Under the pieces are notes generated by a model that was not told the origin of the DNA, did not search any database, and saw nothing but the letters and a program-made list of their open reading frames with translations. The translations under genes were made by a program, and so were the position numbers. Of a DNA stretch of 64,000 nucleotides, positions 15,277 to 23,506 are shown one piece after another; positions within the stretch are counted from its first letter, which is position 1; every line of letters begins with the position of its first letter. The stretch covers positions 17,771 through 81,770 of the forward strand of contig JAAELT010000177.1 of assembly GCA_024226315.1 (NCBI GenBank), in the 5' to 3' direction. The stretch comes from a bacterium (lineage in GTDB: Bacteria; Acidobacteriota; Thermoanaerobaculia; Multivoradales; J023).

Positions 15277-17042
15277 AAGCCTTTTCGGGAGTCGATAGCC
15301 TGCCGTAGATGTGCGAGGTCGAGGACTGCGGTTCTCGGCCCGAGCACCTCGAGCGCTCCCGGCGCGATGCCGTAAAGGTCTCGAATCGTGGCCCCGTAAC
15401 CATAGATCACCACGGTTTCGCCGGAGCTCCGTTGGAGTTGTTCTAGATCCGGCCCACCCCGCGTCAGAGCCGCACGCTCTTCGCAGCGCACGATCGCTAT
15501 CCGCCTGCCGTCACGATGCTGGAACTGCCTTTCGACGATTGCGGGTCTCTGCTCGAGCGCGTAGGCCGAGGGATCGGAGGTGCTGAACCCGAGCCGCGCC
15601 AGGTGGTTGACGATGAAGCCCTCGCCGGTGTCCTGTAGCAGCGGCAGACCCCTGTCGAGGGCGACGGCGATCACTCGATCGCGCTCTCGTTCGAGCTCGA
15701 GAAGGAGCCGCCGCCACTGGCCACCGAACAGGACCGGCGCGTATCCGCCCAGCGGCCGAGGACCTTCGGACGTCGGCAGCGCCAACCCGGCGCCGACGAC
15801 CGGCCAGAGTCGGCGGCGCGGCTGGCGATCGTCTTGCTCGGAGCCAGCCTCCGGCCCGGCGTCGGAGCGACGCATGTGGTACCCCGGACCCCAGGAGATA
15901 TCAGGGTCGTAGACCCTCAATCCCACGAACCATGGCCCCGCGAGCAACGCGAGGAGGGCGACTCGCAGGATCAGCTTGGGAGTGCTTCCGAATCGCTCCA
16001 GATTCCATACCGCGAAGAAGCCGAGGGCGGCGCAGGCCGTCAGTCCCGGAACGGCCGCCAGTTGATACTTGGGGATGCCTGAAGGGAGCCACAGGGACGT
16101 CAAGACGGCGCCGCAGGCGGGTACGAGCAAGAACCGATCGCGGCGGACCAGGAGGATTGCAGACCCCACCAGGATCAAGGCGCTAAAGGCGGGAGTCATC
16201 AAGGACAGGAGGTTGAGGAGCGTACGAGGTCTGAAGCTGGCCACGGTAGCCAATTGGGTGTTTCCAGTGTGGACATCCGCGATCCAGGCTACCAGGAAGA
16301 ACAAATCACCAAGTTCGTAGCCGCTGATCAAGAGTGCGGCCAGGAAGGCGGCCAAGGCAGCGATGCCCCAGGTGACGGCGAAGCTCGCACGGTGCAGAAG
16401 ACCGGCCTTTCTGCTCGTAGGCTCCGTCAGGCCTGGACCGAGGATCAGATCGGCCACGATCACGCCGCCGTAGATCGTCGTATCCCATCGGCAAGCGGCG
16501 CCGAGGCCAAAAACGGCAAGCGATAGACTCCACACCTGCCATCCACGCCAGTGTCCCGGGCCGGGGATCCCGTGGCGCCTCAATCCGCGGCGCAAGATCA
16601 GGTGCGCTGTCAACAGTAGCGACATGGCGATGATGCTGGGGTTGTAGAAGAGCCCCAGGAAAAAGAGCTCCGGGCATGCTGCCAGCAAAACGAACGAGAA
16701 AGCTCTCCGGCTCTGGGAGTCGAGACCAGGCAGCCACTCGAATACCAGAGTCAGCGTCAGCAGCGCGAAGATCAGGTTGGCGAGGCTGCTCAATGCGATC
16801 GCGAAGATGCGGAGCGTCGGTTCGTGCCGAGGTAAGAGCCCCAGGACGGAATCCATCATGCTGTTGTAGGCCCCGTAGGGCGGCTGCAGCGAGATGTCGC
16901 GCCCGAGGGCGTGGAAGGCGATGGAGCTGGCATCGTCCCCTTCGATATAGACGAAGCTCAACGAGCAGGCATAGGCCAGACCGAAGATCAGGACCACCGG
17001 AAGCAGATAGCCCGGCCAGCGTGGTAACGGTGCTTCGGTCAT
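15273..17042 (-). CDS. GT39/ArnT-like polytopic membrane glycosyltransferase
   Basis: A 589-residue integral membrane protein. Residues 1-400 hold about ten hydrophobic helices and a conserved-looking periplasmic loop with acidic residues after the first helix (YIEGDDASSIAFHALGR), typical of GT-C enzymes that use polyprenyl-phosphate sugars. The last 190 residues are a soluble domain (VIAVALDRGLPLLQDTGEGFIVNHLARLGF). The ATG at 17042 overlaps the upstream stop (ATGA). It probably transfers a sugar to the polymer outside the cytoplasmic membrane. Confidence 0.7.
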   Translation of the reverse strand: MTEAPLPRWPGYLLPVVLIFGLAYACSLSFVYIEGDDASSIAFHALGRDISLQPPYGAYNSMMDSVLGLLPRHEPTLRIFAIALSSLANLIFALLTLTLVFEWLPGLDSQSRRAFSFVLLAACPELFFLGLFYNPSIIAMSLLLTAHLILRRGLRRHGIPGPGHWRGWQVWSLSLAVFGLGAACRWDTTIYGGVIVADLILGPGLTEPTSRKAGLLHRASFAVTWGIAALAAFLAALLISGYELGDLFFLVAWIADVHTGNTQLATVASFRPRTLLNLLSLMTPAFSALILVGSAILLVRRDRFLLVPACGAVLTSLWLPSGIPKYQLAAVPGLTACAALGFFAVWNLERFGSTPKLILRVALLALLAGPWFVGLRVYDPDISWGPGYHMRRSDAGPEAGSEQDDRQPRRRLWPVVGAGLALPTSEGPRPLGGYAPVLFGGQWRRLLLELERERDRVIAVALDRGLPLLQDTGEGFIVNHLARLGFSTSDPSAYALEQRPAIVERQFQHRDGRRIAIVRCEERAALTRGGPDLEQLQRSSGETVVIYGYGATIRDLYGIAPGALEVLGPRTAVLDLAHLRQAIDSRKGL

Positions 17043-18106
17043 GGATCGAACTGTCCGTGACCAGCCGAGTGGCGGCGCTCGAAGAGATCGTCGAACAGGC
17101 GGGTCCACCGCTCGTAGACCCGCGGCCACGAACAGCTCTCGGCGAGGCTCCGGCCGCCGCGGGAGAGCCTGTGGACCACCTCCGGCTCGTCGTGGAGTCG
17201 CCGGACCGCGGCCGCCATTTCCCGAGCATCGTCGTCCGCCACCAGGAGACCGCTGTGTCCGTCCTTCAGCAGGTGCGGGATGCCGCCGACCCTGGTCGCG
17301 ACGATCGGCAGCCCGAAAGCCGCGGCTTCCAGGACGGTCACCGGCATGTTGTCGATGTGGTTGGTGTTCAAGAAGATGTCGTGATCGGCAAACACTCTCT
17401 GCTTCTCGGCGGAGTCGAGGAAGCCCGGGAAGCGAACCGCGGCGTCCAGACCGCGCACCGCGGCGAGGCGACGCGTCTCGCCGCCGAGTCCCTTGTCCTG
17501 ACCGGCCATCGTGAGTGTCGCCCGCAGTCCAGCCTCACGCAGCAGCACCAGTGTCTCGATGGCCAGGCGCGGATTGTAGATCCGATGAAAAGTGCGCATC
17601 CACAGCAGCCGCGGCGTCGCCTCGCGGCGCAACCGGAACGGGTACTTCTCGAGGTCCAGTACGTTGGGGACGACGTGAGCGGGGAAGCCCCGCTCACGGG
17701 CGAGCTCAGCGAGATATCCCGAGGGTGCGACGATGGCGTCGGCTCGAGCGAGCAGGCGTCTGAGCGCCCTGGGACGTCCGCTGGTGAAGTCCGGCAGCCT
17801 GCCACCATGGAGGTGTTGGATCTGCGGCAGCCCGAGCAACCTGGCGGCACGGCTCGCGATGTCCGCTGCAACGAAGCCCCAGCCACTGAAGACGGCCAGG
17901 ATCACAACGTCAATCTGTCCTCGCCAACGGACCAGGGAGCCGACCATGTCGGCCAGACGCAGCGCTGGTTGGCGGATCGACGAGGTGCAGAGCACCGGAT
18001 GGCCCTTGTCGGCAAACAAACTCGCCAGGATCTCGGCCTGGCTCGGTACCCAATCGGCGTGGCGGCCGAGGTTGGGACCGACGAAACAGAGTCCAGGGCG
18101 CCGCAT
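17039..18106 (-). CDS. Glycosyltransferase group 1 (GT4-like)
   Basis: A 355-residue GT-B enzyme. The C-terminal domain has the GT4 signature HDIFLNTNHIDNMPVTVLEAAAFGLPIVATRVGGIPHLLKDG, where the glutamate contacts the nucleotide. The N-terminal domain begins GLCFVGPNLGRHADWVPSQAEILASLFADKGH. The ATG at 18106 is preferred, but TTG at 18124 would give a TTGA overlap with the polymerase stop, a coupling used elsewhere in this operon. The donor and acceptor sugars cannot be read from sequence. Confidence 0.85.
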   Translation of the reverse strand: MRRPGLCFVGPNLGRHADWVPSQAEILASLFADKGHPVLCTSSIRQPALRLADMVGSLVRWRGQIDVVILAVFSGWGFVAADIASRAARLLGLPQIQHLHGGRLPDFTSGRPRALRRLLARADAIVAPSGYLAELARERGFPAHVVPNVLDLEKYPFRLRREATPRLLWMRTFHRIYNPRLAIETLVLLREAGLRATLTMAGQDKGLGGETRRLAAVRGLDAAVRFPGFLDSAEKQRVFADHDIFLNTNHIDNMPVTVLEAAAFGLPIVATRVGGIPHLLKDGHSGLLVADDDAREMAAAVRRLHDEPEVVHRLSRGGRSLAESCSWPRVYERWTRLFDDLFERRHSAGHGQFDP

Positions 18107-18120
18107 CGCCGTCAGGTGAT

Positions 18121-19545
18121 TCAACGACTGCCTGGTGGGCGTGTTTGGAGAGGCGGTGGCACCTGCCGCGATGTGCGACCGACTCGACGGTGGTCCGGCG
18201 GCTTCTGGGGCGGCCGCGGCCGGGGCCAGCAGATCGTCGCTATCGCGAACACGAAGGCGATGGCGGCGATCCGCATACCCGCGTGCGCCATGGCTGCGAG
18301 CGCCCAGCCGGAAAAGGTGCCGACCCAAGAGCTCGCCATGATGCCGGGCGCGGCGCGATAGGACCGCCAGACGATGAGCATCATGCACAGCAGCGCCGCG
18401 GCTCCGAAGAGTCCGTGCTCGGCCAGAGCCCGGGTGTACTCCGTGTGGGCGGAGATCTTGTTGCCATACCAGGCGAAACGGTACCGAGAGGCGAGTCCTG
18501 GGCCGACGCCCAGAACCGGGTTTTCTTTCCAGATCTTGAGGTCGGACTCCGCGATCGATCCTCGCCCGGTGGTGTCGAACGAGGAGTACCTTTCCTCGAG
18601 GGCGCCGCCGGTCCACTGGTTGATTCGCGGCAGGAGGAAGAAGCTGCCGAGTAAGAAGGCCAGGATGGTCACAGCGGCGAAGATGCGGAAGAACCTGGTA
18701 TTTCGAAGGTTGTGAAACGCCAGGATCGTGACGGCGACGACGATGTTGAACACACCACCGCGAGAGAAGGTCAGAATCGTTTGCAGCAGCAGAAGACCGC
18801 CGATGGCGAAGTAAGCCCAGCGCAGCCGTGCTCCCCTGCAGTGAAGTCCCAGCAGCAGGCACAGGATGAAGCCCAGTCCGAGAACCGACGAGACCTGGTT
18901 GGGGCCGAAACCGCCGCTGGTCACCACGTTGGAGTCGGCAGTGAAGCGGAGGTTCGTGGCGGTCAAGGTGCTGTAGGCGGCCATGGTCGCGATGCTGACG
19001 ATCGGCCAGAGAAGGCTCCGCAGCAGGATCTCCAAACGTATGCGCCGCGAGTTACAGCTCGAGAAATAGAGTATGCCTACTGTCAAGGCAAACGGTCCCG
19101 AGAGGTTTGAGCTGAGGGCCTCCCGGTTCAGCTCAGTGAGGCCGAAGTAACTGATTGTGTAAGCGCTGGACGGCAGTAGGAGCATGAAGTACAAGATGGC
19201 TAGAGTCGCCGTCTTGGAGCTCGATCTTCTGCGCAACCAGATCAGAATCAGGATGAGAGCGAAGCCGTACTTGCCATATTCCCAGAAGACGGAAGCACGG
19301 TTCATTCGCCACAAGACCCCCGCGGTCGCCACGTAGCCCGCGACATATGTCGCTCTCTCCGGATTCCTGGAGCTGACAGCCAGGTAGATCCCAGACGCCA
19401 GGGCACCCAGTGCGTGTAGGGTCGCGAACGCCTGAGAGAAGACCATCAGGAGCGCCAGCAGGACATGGAGCCCGGTGTAGGTCAACAGAGCCGCTACCGG
19501 CGCAACCGGCGCCCGTGGCCGCGGAAGGGCGATTGCTCGACTCAT
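18121..19545 (-). CDS. O-antigen polymerase/ligase-like membrane protein (Wzy/ExoQ type)
   Basis: A 474-residue polytopic protein with 10-12 membrane helices and a large periplasmic loop. The segments LTFSRGGVFNIVVAV, ENPVLGVGPGLASRYRFAWYG and SAHTEYTRALAEHGLFG are the Wzy_C/O-antigen-ligase pattern, including an HxxY-type histidine in the loop. Such proteins polymerise or ligate undecaprenyl-linked oligosaccharides in the periplasm. It is one of two such proteins in the window (the other starts at 48975). A Cys/His-rich tail (PPDHRRVGRTSRQ) follows the last helix. Confidence 0.82.
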   Translation of the reverse strand: MSRAIALPRPRAPVAPVAALLTYTGLHVLLALLMVFSQAFATLHALGALASGIYLAVSSRNPERATYVAGYVATAGVLWRMNRASVFWEYGKYGFALILILIWLRRRSSSKTATLAILYFMLLLPSSAYTISYFGLTELNREALSSNLSGPFALTVGILYFSSCNSRRIRLEILLRSLLWPIVSIATMAAYSTLTATNLRFTADSNVVTSGGFGPNQVSSVLGLGFILCLLLGLHCRGARLRWAYFAIGGLLLLQTILTFSRGGVFNIVVAVTILAFHNLRNTRFFRIFAAVTILAFLLGSFFLLPRINQWTGGALEERYSSFDTTGRGSIAESDLKIWKENPVLGVGPGLASRYRFAWYGNKISAHTEYTRALAEHGLFGAAALLCMMLIVWRSYRAAPGIMASSWVGTFSGWALAAMAHAGMRIAAIAFVFAIATICWPRPRPPQKPPDHRRVGRTSRQVPPPLQTRPPGSR

Positions 19546-19574
19546 GGCTCGGTTCCGCCGGTCATCGCCTGATC

Positions 19575-20741
19575 TTATTGAGAATTCGCCTCGAGCACAG
19601 CCGATGCTTGATCGAGGCCGACCAGGGAGCGAACTGCTCCGAGATAGTGCTCGTAGGTGAAGCGGTCCGCGGCCTCGGTTCCGGCCAGGCTCTCGGCTTT
19701 CCAGGTCTTCGGATCTGTGAGGTAGCCCTCGATCGCCCTGGCGAATGCGTCGACGTCGGTATGGGGAAGAGCGCGACCCGTGCGGCATTCTTCCAGAATC
19801 TGCGGGATGGAGGCGATCGCCGACGCAAGAGGCACGACGCCGTAGGCCATCGATTCGCCAAGCACCTTGGGCCAACCCTCGCTGTGGCTCGGCAGTAGGA
19901 AGAAATGTGCTTCTCGATAGAATGCTCCAAGCGAGGTCCGCGGCTGCCAGCCGTGAAAACGCAGCCTTTCGGCCACTCCCAGCTCGCGGGCGAGAGCTTC
20001 GTAGCCAGGCCGCTCGGGGCCGTCGCCGACGAGATCGAGGCGGAATGCCACGCCATGCCGTTCCAACCGCGCCGCGATCTGGAGGAGTTCGTGAAGCCCC
20101 TTGGGGTGCTCGATTCGCCCAACATACAGCAACTTCACCGGCGTGCACAGGGCCTTTTCTGCCGTGCTCTCGCGAGCGGAGGCCAGCTCGCTTCTTTCTA
20201 GACACGGATTGAAGAACGAGCGCACGTGCGGAGGATCGTCGCTCCACCGGCCGTTGACCGTGACCCAGCCGCGGTGCACGCCCCTCCGAAGCAGCCTGCG
20301 CTGGAGAGAGCTGGTCCAGGCCTCGGACCTCCGCGGGCGCCAGTTGCCGCCGTATTTTACCCAGCGTGTCCGCGGCCTGCGGACGACCACCAACAGCAGC
20401 AGTGCCAACAGTGGGATGTTGGCAGGGCACCTGACGTGCACGACGTCGGCGTTTCGTAACCCGCGCCAGATGGCACGCAGGTAGCGCGGGCTCAGGCGAA
20501 GGATGCCCAGCTTGTCGACCAGGTGCTGGCCGCCGGCTGGTGGCAACAGCGTCAAGGTAACGTTGGCTGTGGCATACGGAAGAGAGCTCGAGGGCGCAGG
20601 TTCGTCGTGCAGGCAGGCGATATGGTGGATCGAATCGAAGAGGGAGGCCAGGTGGTCGATCTCCTGGACGGTCGGACCCCAGCCGACTGTTTCTTCGCCT
20701 CTCCTATAGTGGCTCATGTTGGAGATGATCAGGAGTCTCAT
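19575..20741 (-). CDS. Glycosyltransferase group 1 (GT4-like)
   Basis: A 388-residue GT-B enzyme. The C-terminal domain has LLYVGRIEHPKGLHELLQIAARL and AHFFLLPSHSEGWPKVLGESMAYGVVPLAS, the EX7E nucleotide-contact pattern of family GT4. The N-terminal domain contains MRLLIISNMSHYRRGE and DVVHVRCPANIPLLALLLL. The ATG at 20741 overlaps the upstream gene's stop by four bases. A 29-base gap separates it from the polymerase start, one of the few real gaps in the operon. Confidence 0.85.
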   Translation of the reverse strand: MRLLIISNMSHYRRGEETVGWGPTVQEIDHLASLFDSIHHIACLHDEPAPSSSLPYATANVTLTLLPPAGGQHLVDKLGILRLSPRYLRAIWRGLRNADVVHVRCPANIPLLALLLLVVVRRPRTRWVKYGGNWRPRRSEAWTSSLQRRLLRRGVHRGWVTVNGRWSDDPPHVRSFFNPCLERSELASARESTAEKALCTPVKLLYVGRIEHPKGLHELLQIAARLERHGVAFRLDLVGDGPERPGYEALARELGVAERLRFHGWQPRTSLGAFYREAHFFLLPSHSEGWPKVLGESMAYGVVPLASAIASIPQILEECRTGRALPHTDVDAFARAIEGYLTDPKTWKAESLAGTEAADRFTYEHYLGAVRSLVGLDQASAVLEANSQ

Positions 20742-21856
20742 TCCGGTGACTCTCCCAACACTCGGCGATAGGATTCGTGCCAGCGATCCCAGGACCCTTC
20801 GACGGCGAAGTGTCGACGGGCAATCGCCGGTCCGAGCGCGGCCCGCGACCGGCGCTCTTCTGGCGAGAGATCGAGCAATGAGTCGATCGCCACGTGGAGC
20901 TCTTCCGGCTCACCCGGAGAGACGAAGGCCGGGACACCCAGCTCTTCGACCCGGCGCGCGATCGCCCCGGCACGTGACGCGACGATGGGCAGGCCGGCGG
21001 CCAGATACTCGATCAGCACCAGAGGACCGGACTCGCTCAGCGATGGGATGACGGCGAAGTCCGCGCCCTTGATCAGGGGTATGACGTTGCGTTGCTCTCC
21101 CAGGAATAGCACCCGGTTGCCGAGCCCGAGGGCATCGGCGCGCTCCTGACAGGCGTCGCGATAGACCTGGTCGCGAGCGCCACCCACCACCAGGATCTGG
21201 AATTCGCGTCGATGGCGAGACCCCGCCACGGCTTCGAGCAGCACGTCGATGCCCTTCTCGGGCCGGATGCCGCAGACCACGATGCCGATGCGCCGCGAAT
21301 CCGGGATCGACAGCTCGCGGCGCAGATCGAGTGGCTGGCAGCGTTCGATCCGATCGAGGTCCATGGCGTTCTCGATGACGCCGATGCGGTGCCGCGGTAC
21401 TCCCGCCTCGGCCGCCCACTCGCCGAGCCTGGCATAGACCCCGACATATCCCGCGAGGTACCGGCGAGCCAGCGGGCGAAACCACCAGGGTACGGAGCTG
21501 TCGATCTCGATCGAGCCGAAGTGATCGTGAAGCAGGATCGGCCGATCCAACCAACCCAGGATCCGCAGTGCGCCGAGCAGGGCGAAGCTCGAACGGCTGT
21601 GGGCGTGAAGGACGTCGATGTCGTCTTGCCGCACCCGGGTCGCGAGCCGGCGCAGCCGTCTCACATCGAAGCGCCGCGTCCGGCCGAGGATCAGCCGGCC
21701 GACCTCGGGCCGCAGCTCGTCCGCGAGGTCGGCCCGGGTCCGGGTGACACAGACCGTGGCTTGGTGGCCGGCGGCTGTCGTGGCGTTGGCGAGATCGACC
21801 GCCATTCTTTCGGCGCCTCCCGGCTCCAGACTGTCGATGACATGAAGGATGTGCAT
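20738..21856 (-). CDS. Glycosyltransferase group 1 (GT4-like)
   Basis: A 372-residue GT-B enzyme starting MHILHVIDSLEPGGAERMAVDLA, the classic GT4 opening with GGAE(R/K). The C-terminal domain has IGIVVCGIRPEKGIDVLLEAV and ADFAVIPSLSESGPLVLIEYLAAGLPIVASRAGA with the EX7E motif. The ATG at 21856 fits the family; a TTG at 21871 would add five residues and overlap the previous stop as TTGA. It belongs to the middle block of sugar transferases. Confidence 0.87.
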   Translation of the reverse strand: MHILHVIDSLEPGGAERMAVDLANATTAAGHQATVCVTRTRADLADELRPEVGRLILGRTRRFDVRRLRRLATRVRQDDIDVLHAHSRSSFALLGALRILGWLDRPILLHDHFGSIEIDSSVPWWFRPLARRYLAGYVGVYARLGEWAAEAGVPRHRIGVIENAMDLDRIERCQPLDLRRELSIPDSRRIGIVVCGIRPEKGIDVLLEAVAGSRHRREFQILVVGGARDQVYRDACQERADALGLGNRVLFLGEQRNVIPLIKGADFAVIPSLSESGPLVLIEYLAAGLPIVASRAGAIARRVEELGVPAFVSPGEPEELHVAIDSLLDLSPEERRSRAALGPAIARRHFAVEGSWDRWHESYRRVLGESPE

Positions 21857-21867
21857 CGGACGTGGGA

Positions 21868-23496
21868 TCAACTGCCGCCCGGATCCATTTCGGGAATCCG
21901 TGGGTACTCGCGCGCCATGGCGTCGGCACGGCGACAGCTCTGGCGGATCTGCCAGACGGTCAGCGGTAGGAGCAGGGCGCCGGTGGCGAGCTTGAGAGCC
22001 CGGCGGATCCCTCCTCGGTGGAGGCGAAACGTGCCGAGAGCGCTCAGCCAGAGTTTCTCTCGGACCTGGCGCGGGCCGAAGTAGCGCCGAGTGAGGTAGA
22101 TCTCTGTCGGCGCCGGGATGTGTCGATGCCAGAGACGCCTGCGGCTCGAGGCATATGTGACGACCCGTGCGCGATGCCGGCGCAGACCGCCGCTGGGAGC
22201 GTGATGGTGCAGCACGGAGATACCAGGGTCCAGCACCATCAAGGCACCGCTCAAGTAGATCCGCATCCCGAGATCGCCGTCGGCTCGGGCGCCGCGTTCG
22301 TAGGCCAGGTCGAACAGGCCCGAACGGCTTAGCGTCGGCTTGGTGAGCAGGGTGTTGTTGGTCGGAAAAACGTCGCTCGAGCGCAGTAGGCGGAAGCCCT
22401 CGGGCAGTGATCCGGCCCCCACCTCTTCGGCGACGCCCGACGACGCCTCGGCGCCGAAGCGTTCGAGTGACGCCAGGTGGCGGGCGATGAGATCCGGGGC
22501 GATCTCGTCGTCGTCGTCGAGAAACAGGATGTGCTCACCGCGTGCTTCCTGCAGACCGGAGTTGCGGGACGAGCACTGCCCCGGCCGGTCACGGAGGAGG
22601 ACTTTGAGCGGCAGGTCGGAGAACTGCGCGGCCAGGTCGCGCCGGCGCTCGGTCGGCGTCTGGTCGATCACCAGGATCTCGAGCGGCGCGACGGTCTGGC
22701 GCCGCATCTGGTCGAGGAGGACCTCGAGGTACGGATATCGATCGAGAGTGGGAATGAGGACGCTGACGGCCGCGGGCCGCTGTGGCACGCTGGTGGCCGA
22801 GCCGCGGTCGCGGTAGGGCGCCGGCTCGGCCGGCCTGCGGCTCCGGCGCAGGCGCCGCCAGTGCCGCAGGCACTCCCGTACCGGGAAGAAGCCGGCGACA
22901 GCGGCCCGCATCAGCGCCCACGCGGCCCAGCGTCGCCCGCACCGATAGAGAATGAACCGTGCTTCGTCCTCGAGGGGCAGTTTCGCCGCCGCAATGCGCT
23001 TCGGTACGAGTCGTGGCAGGTGGCGAGTCAGCACGCCGCGGGTCACGTAGCGGTGGCCGAGCTCCAGGGAAGCGCCCTCGAGAGTGCTGAGCTCGCGACG
23101 CGGCCCTCCCATCCTGCGCAGCACGTCCGTCGACGTCAGGCAGGCGCGGAGCGACAGGCGCCAGGAAGTCGCCTCGGTCTCCGGATCGGGATCGCAGGCG
23201 AGCATCCAGGTCGGGTGGACGGTATCGAGCAACCGCGGCAGCCCGGCCATGCCCATCCGCAGACCGGCATGCCAGAGGTCCCCAGGGCGTCTGGCGGCGC
23301 TGAGAACCGTCGATGGTTCCGGCGGACCGAGGGTGGGATCCCAGAACAGGACGCCGTCGCTGTCGGAGCCGCTCAGCAACTCGTCGAGGGTTTGATGAAT
23401 TGCCGCCGGATCCGGCGCGCAGGCCCAGACCCCGCCCAGTGGCCAATGCGGCTCGCTGCCCTCGGTCGTCAGCCAGAGAAGGTCGATCGTTTTCAC
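21868..23496 (-). CDS. Two-domain protein: unknown N-terminal half plus glycosyltransferase family 2
   Basis: A 542-residue protein. Residues 245-480 are a GT2 domain with VSVLIPTLDRYPYLEVLLDQMRRQT, LVIDQTPTERR, SSRNSGLQEARGEHILFLDDDDEIAPD (DxD) and ERGARADGDLGMRIY. Residues 1-240 (DLLWLTTEGSEPHWPLGGVWAC...LRRMGGPRRELSTLEGASLELGHRYV) look like a second, degenerate GT-A fold without a clear DxD, with GPRRELSTLEGASLELGHR recalling the acceptor segment of a GT2. The C-terminal 60 residues hold an amphipathic or short membrane helix. It starts at GTG 23496. A fused or duplicated GT2 is likely. Confidence 0.75.
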   Translation of the reverse strand: MKTIDLLWLTTEGSEPHWPLGGVWACAPDPAAIHQTLDELLSGSDSDGVLFWDPTLGPPEPSTVLSAARRPGDLWHAGLRMGMAGLPRLLDTVHPTWMLACDPDPETEATSWRLSLRACLTSTDVLRRMGGPRRELSTLEGASLELGHRYVTRGVLTRHLPRLVPKRIAAAKLPLEDEARFILYRCGRRWAAWALMRAAVAGFFPVRECLRHWRRLRRSRRPAEPAPYRDRGSATSVPQRPAAVSVLIPTLDRYPYLEVLLDQMRRQTVAPLEILVIDQTPTERRRDLAAQFSDLPLKVLLRDRPGQCSSRNSGLQEARGEHILFLDDDDEIAPDLIARHLASLERFGAEASSGVAEEVGAGSLPEGFRLLRSSDVFPTNNTLLTKPTLSRSGLFDLAYERGARADGDLGMRIYLSGALMVLDPGISVLHHHAPSGGLRRHRARVVTYASSRRRLWHRHIPAPTEIYLTRRYFGPRQVREKLWLSALGTFRLHRGGIRRALKLATGALLLPLTVWQIRQSCRRADAMAREYPRIPEMDPGGS

Positions 23497-23506
23497 GAGA
23501 AGAGTC

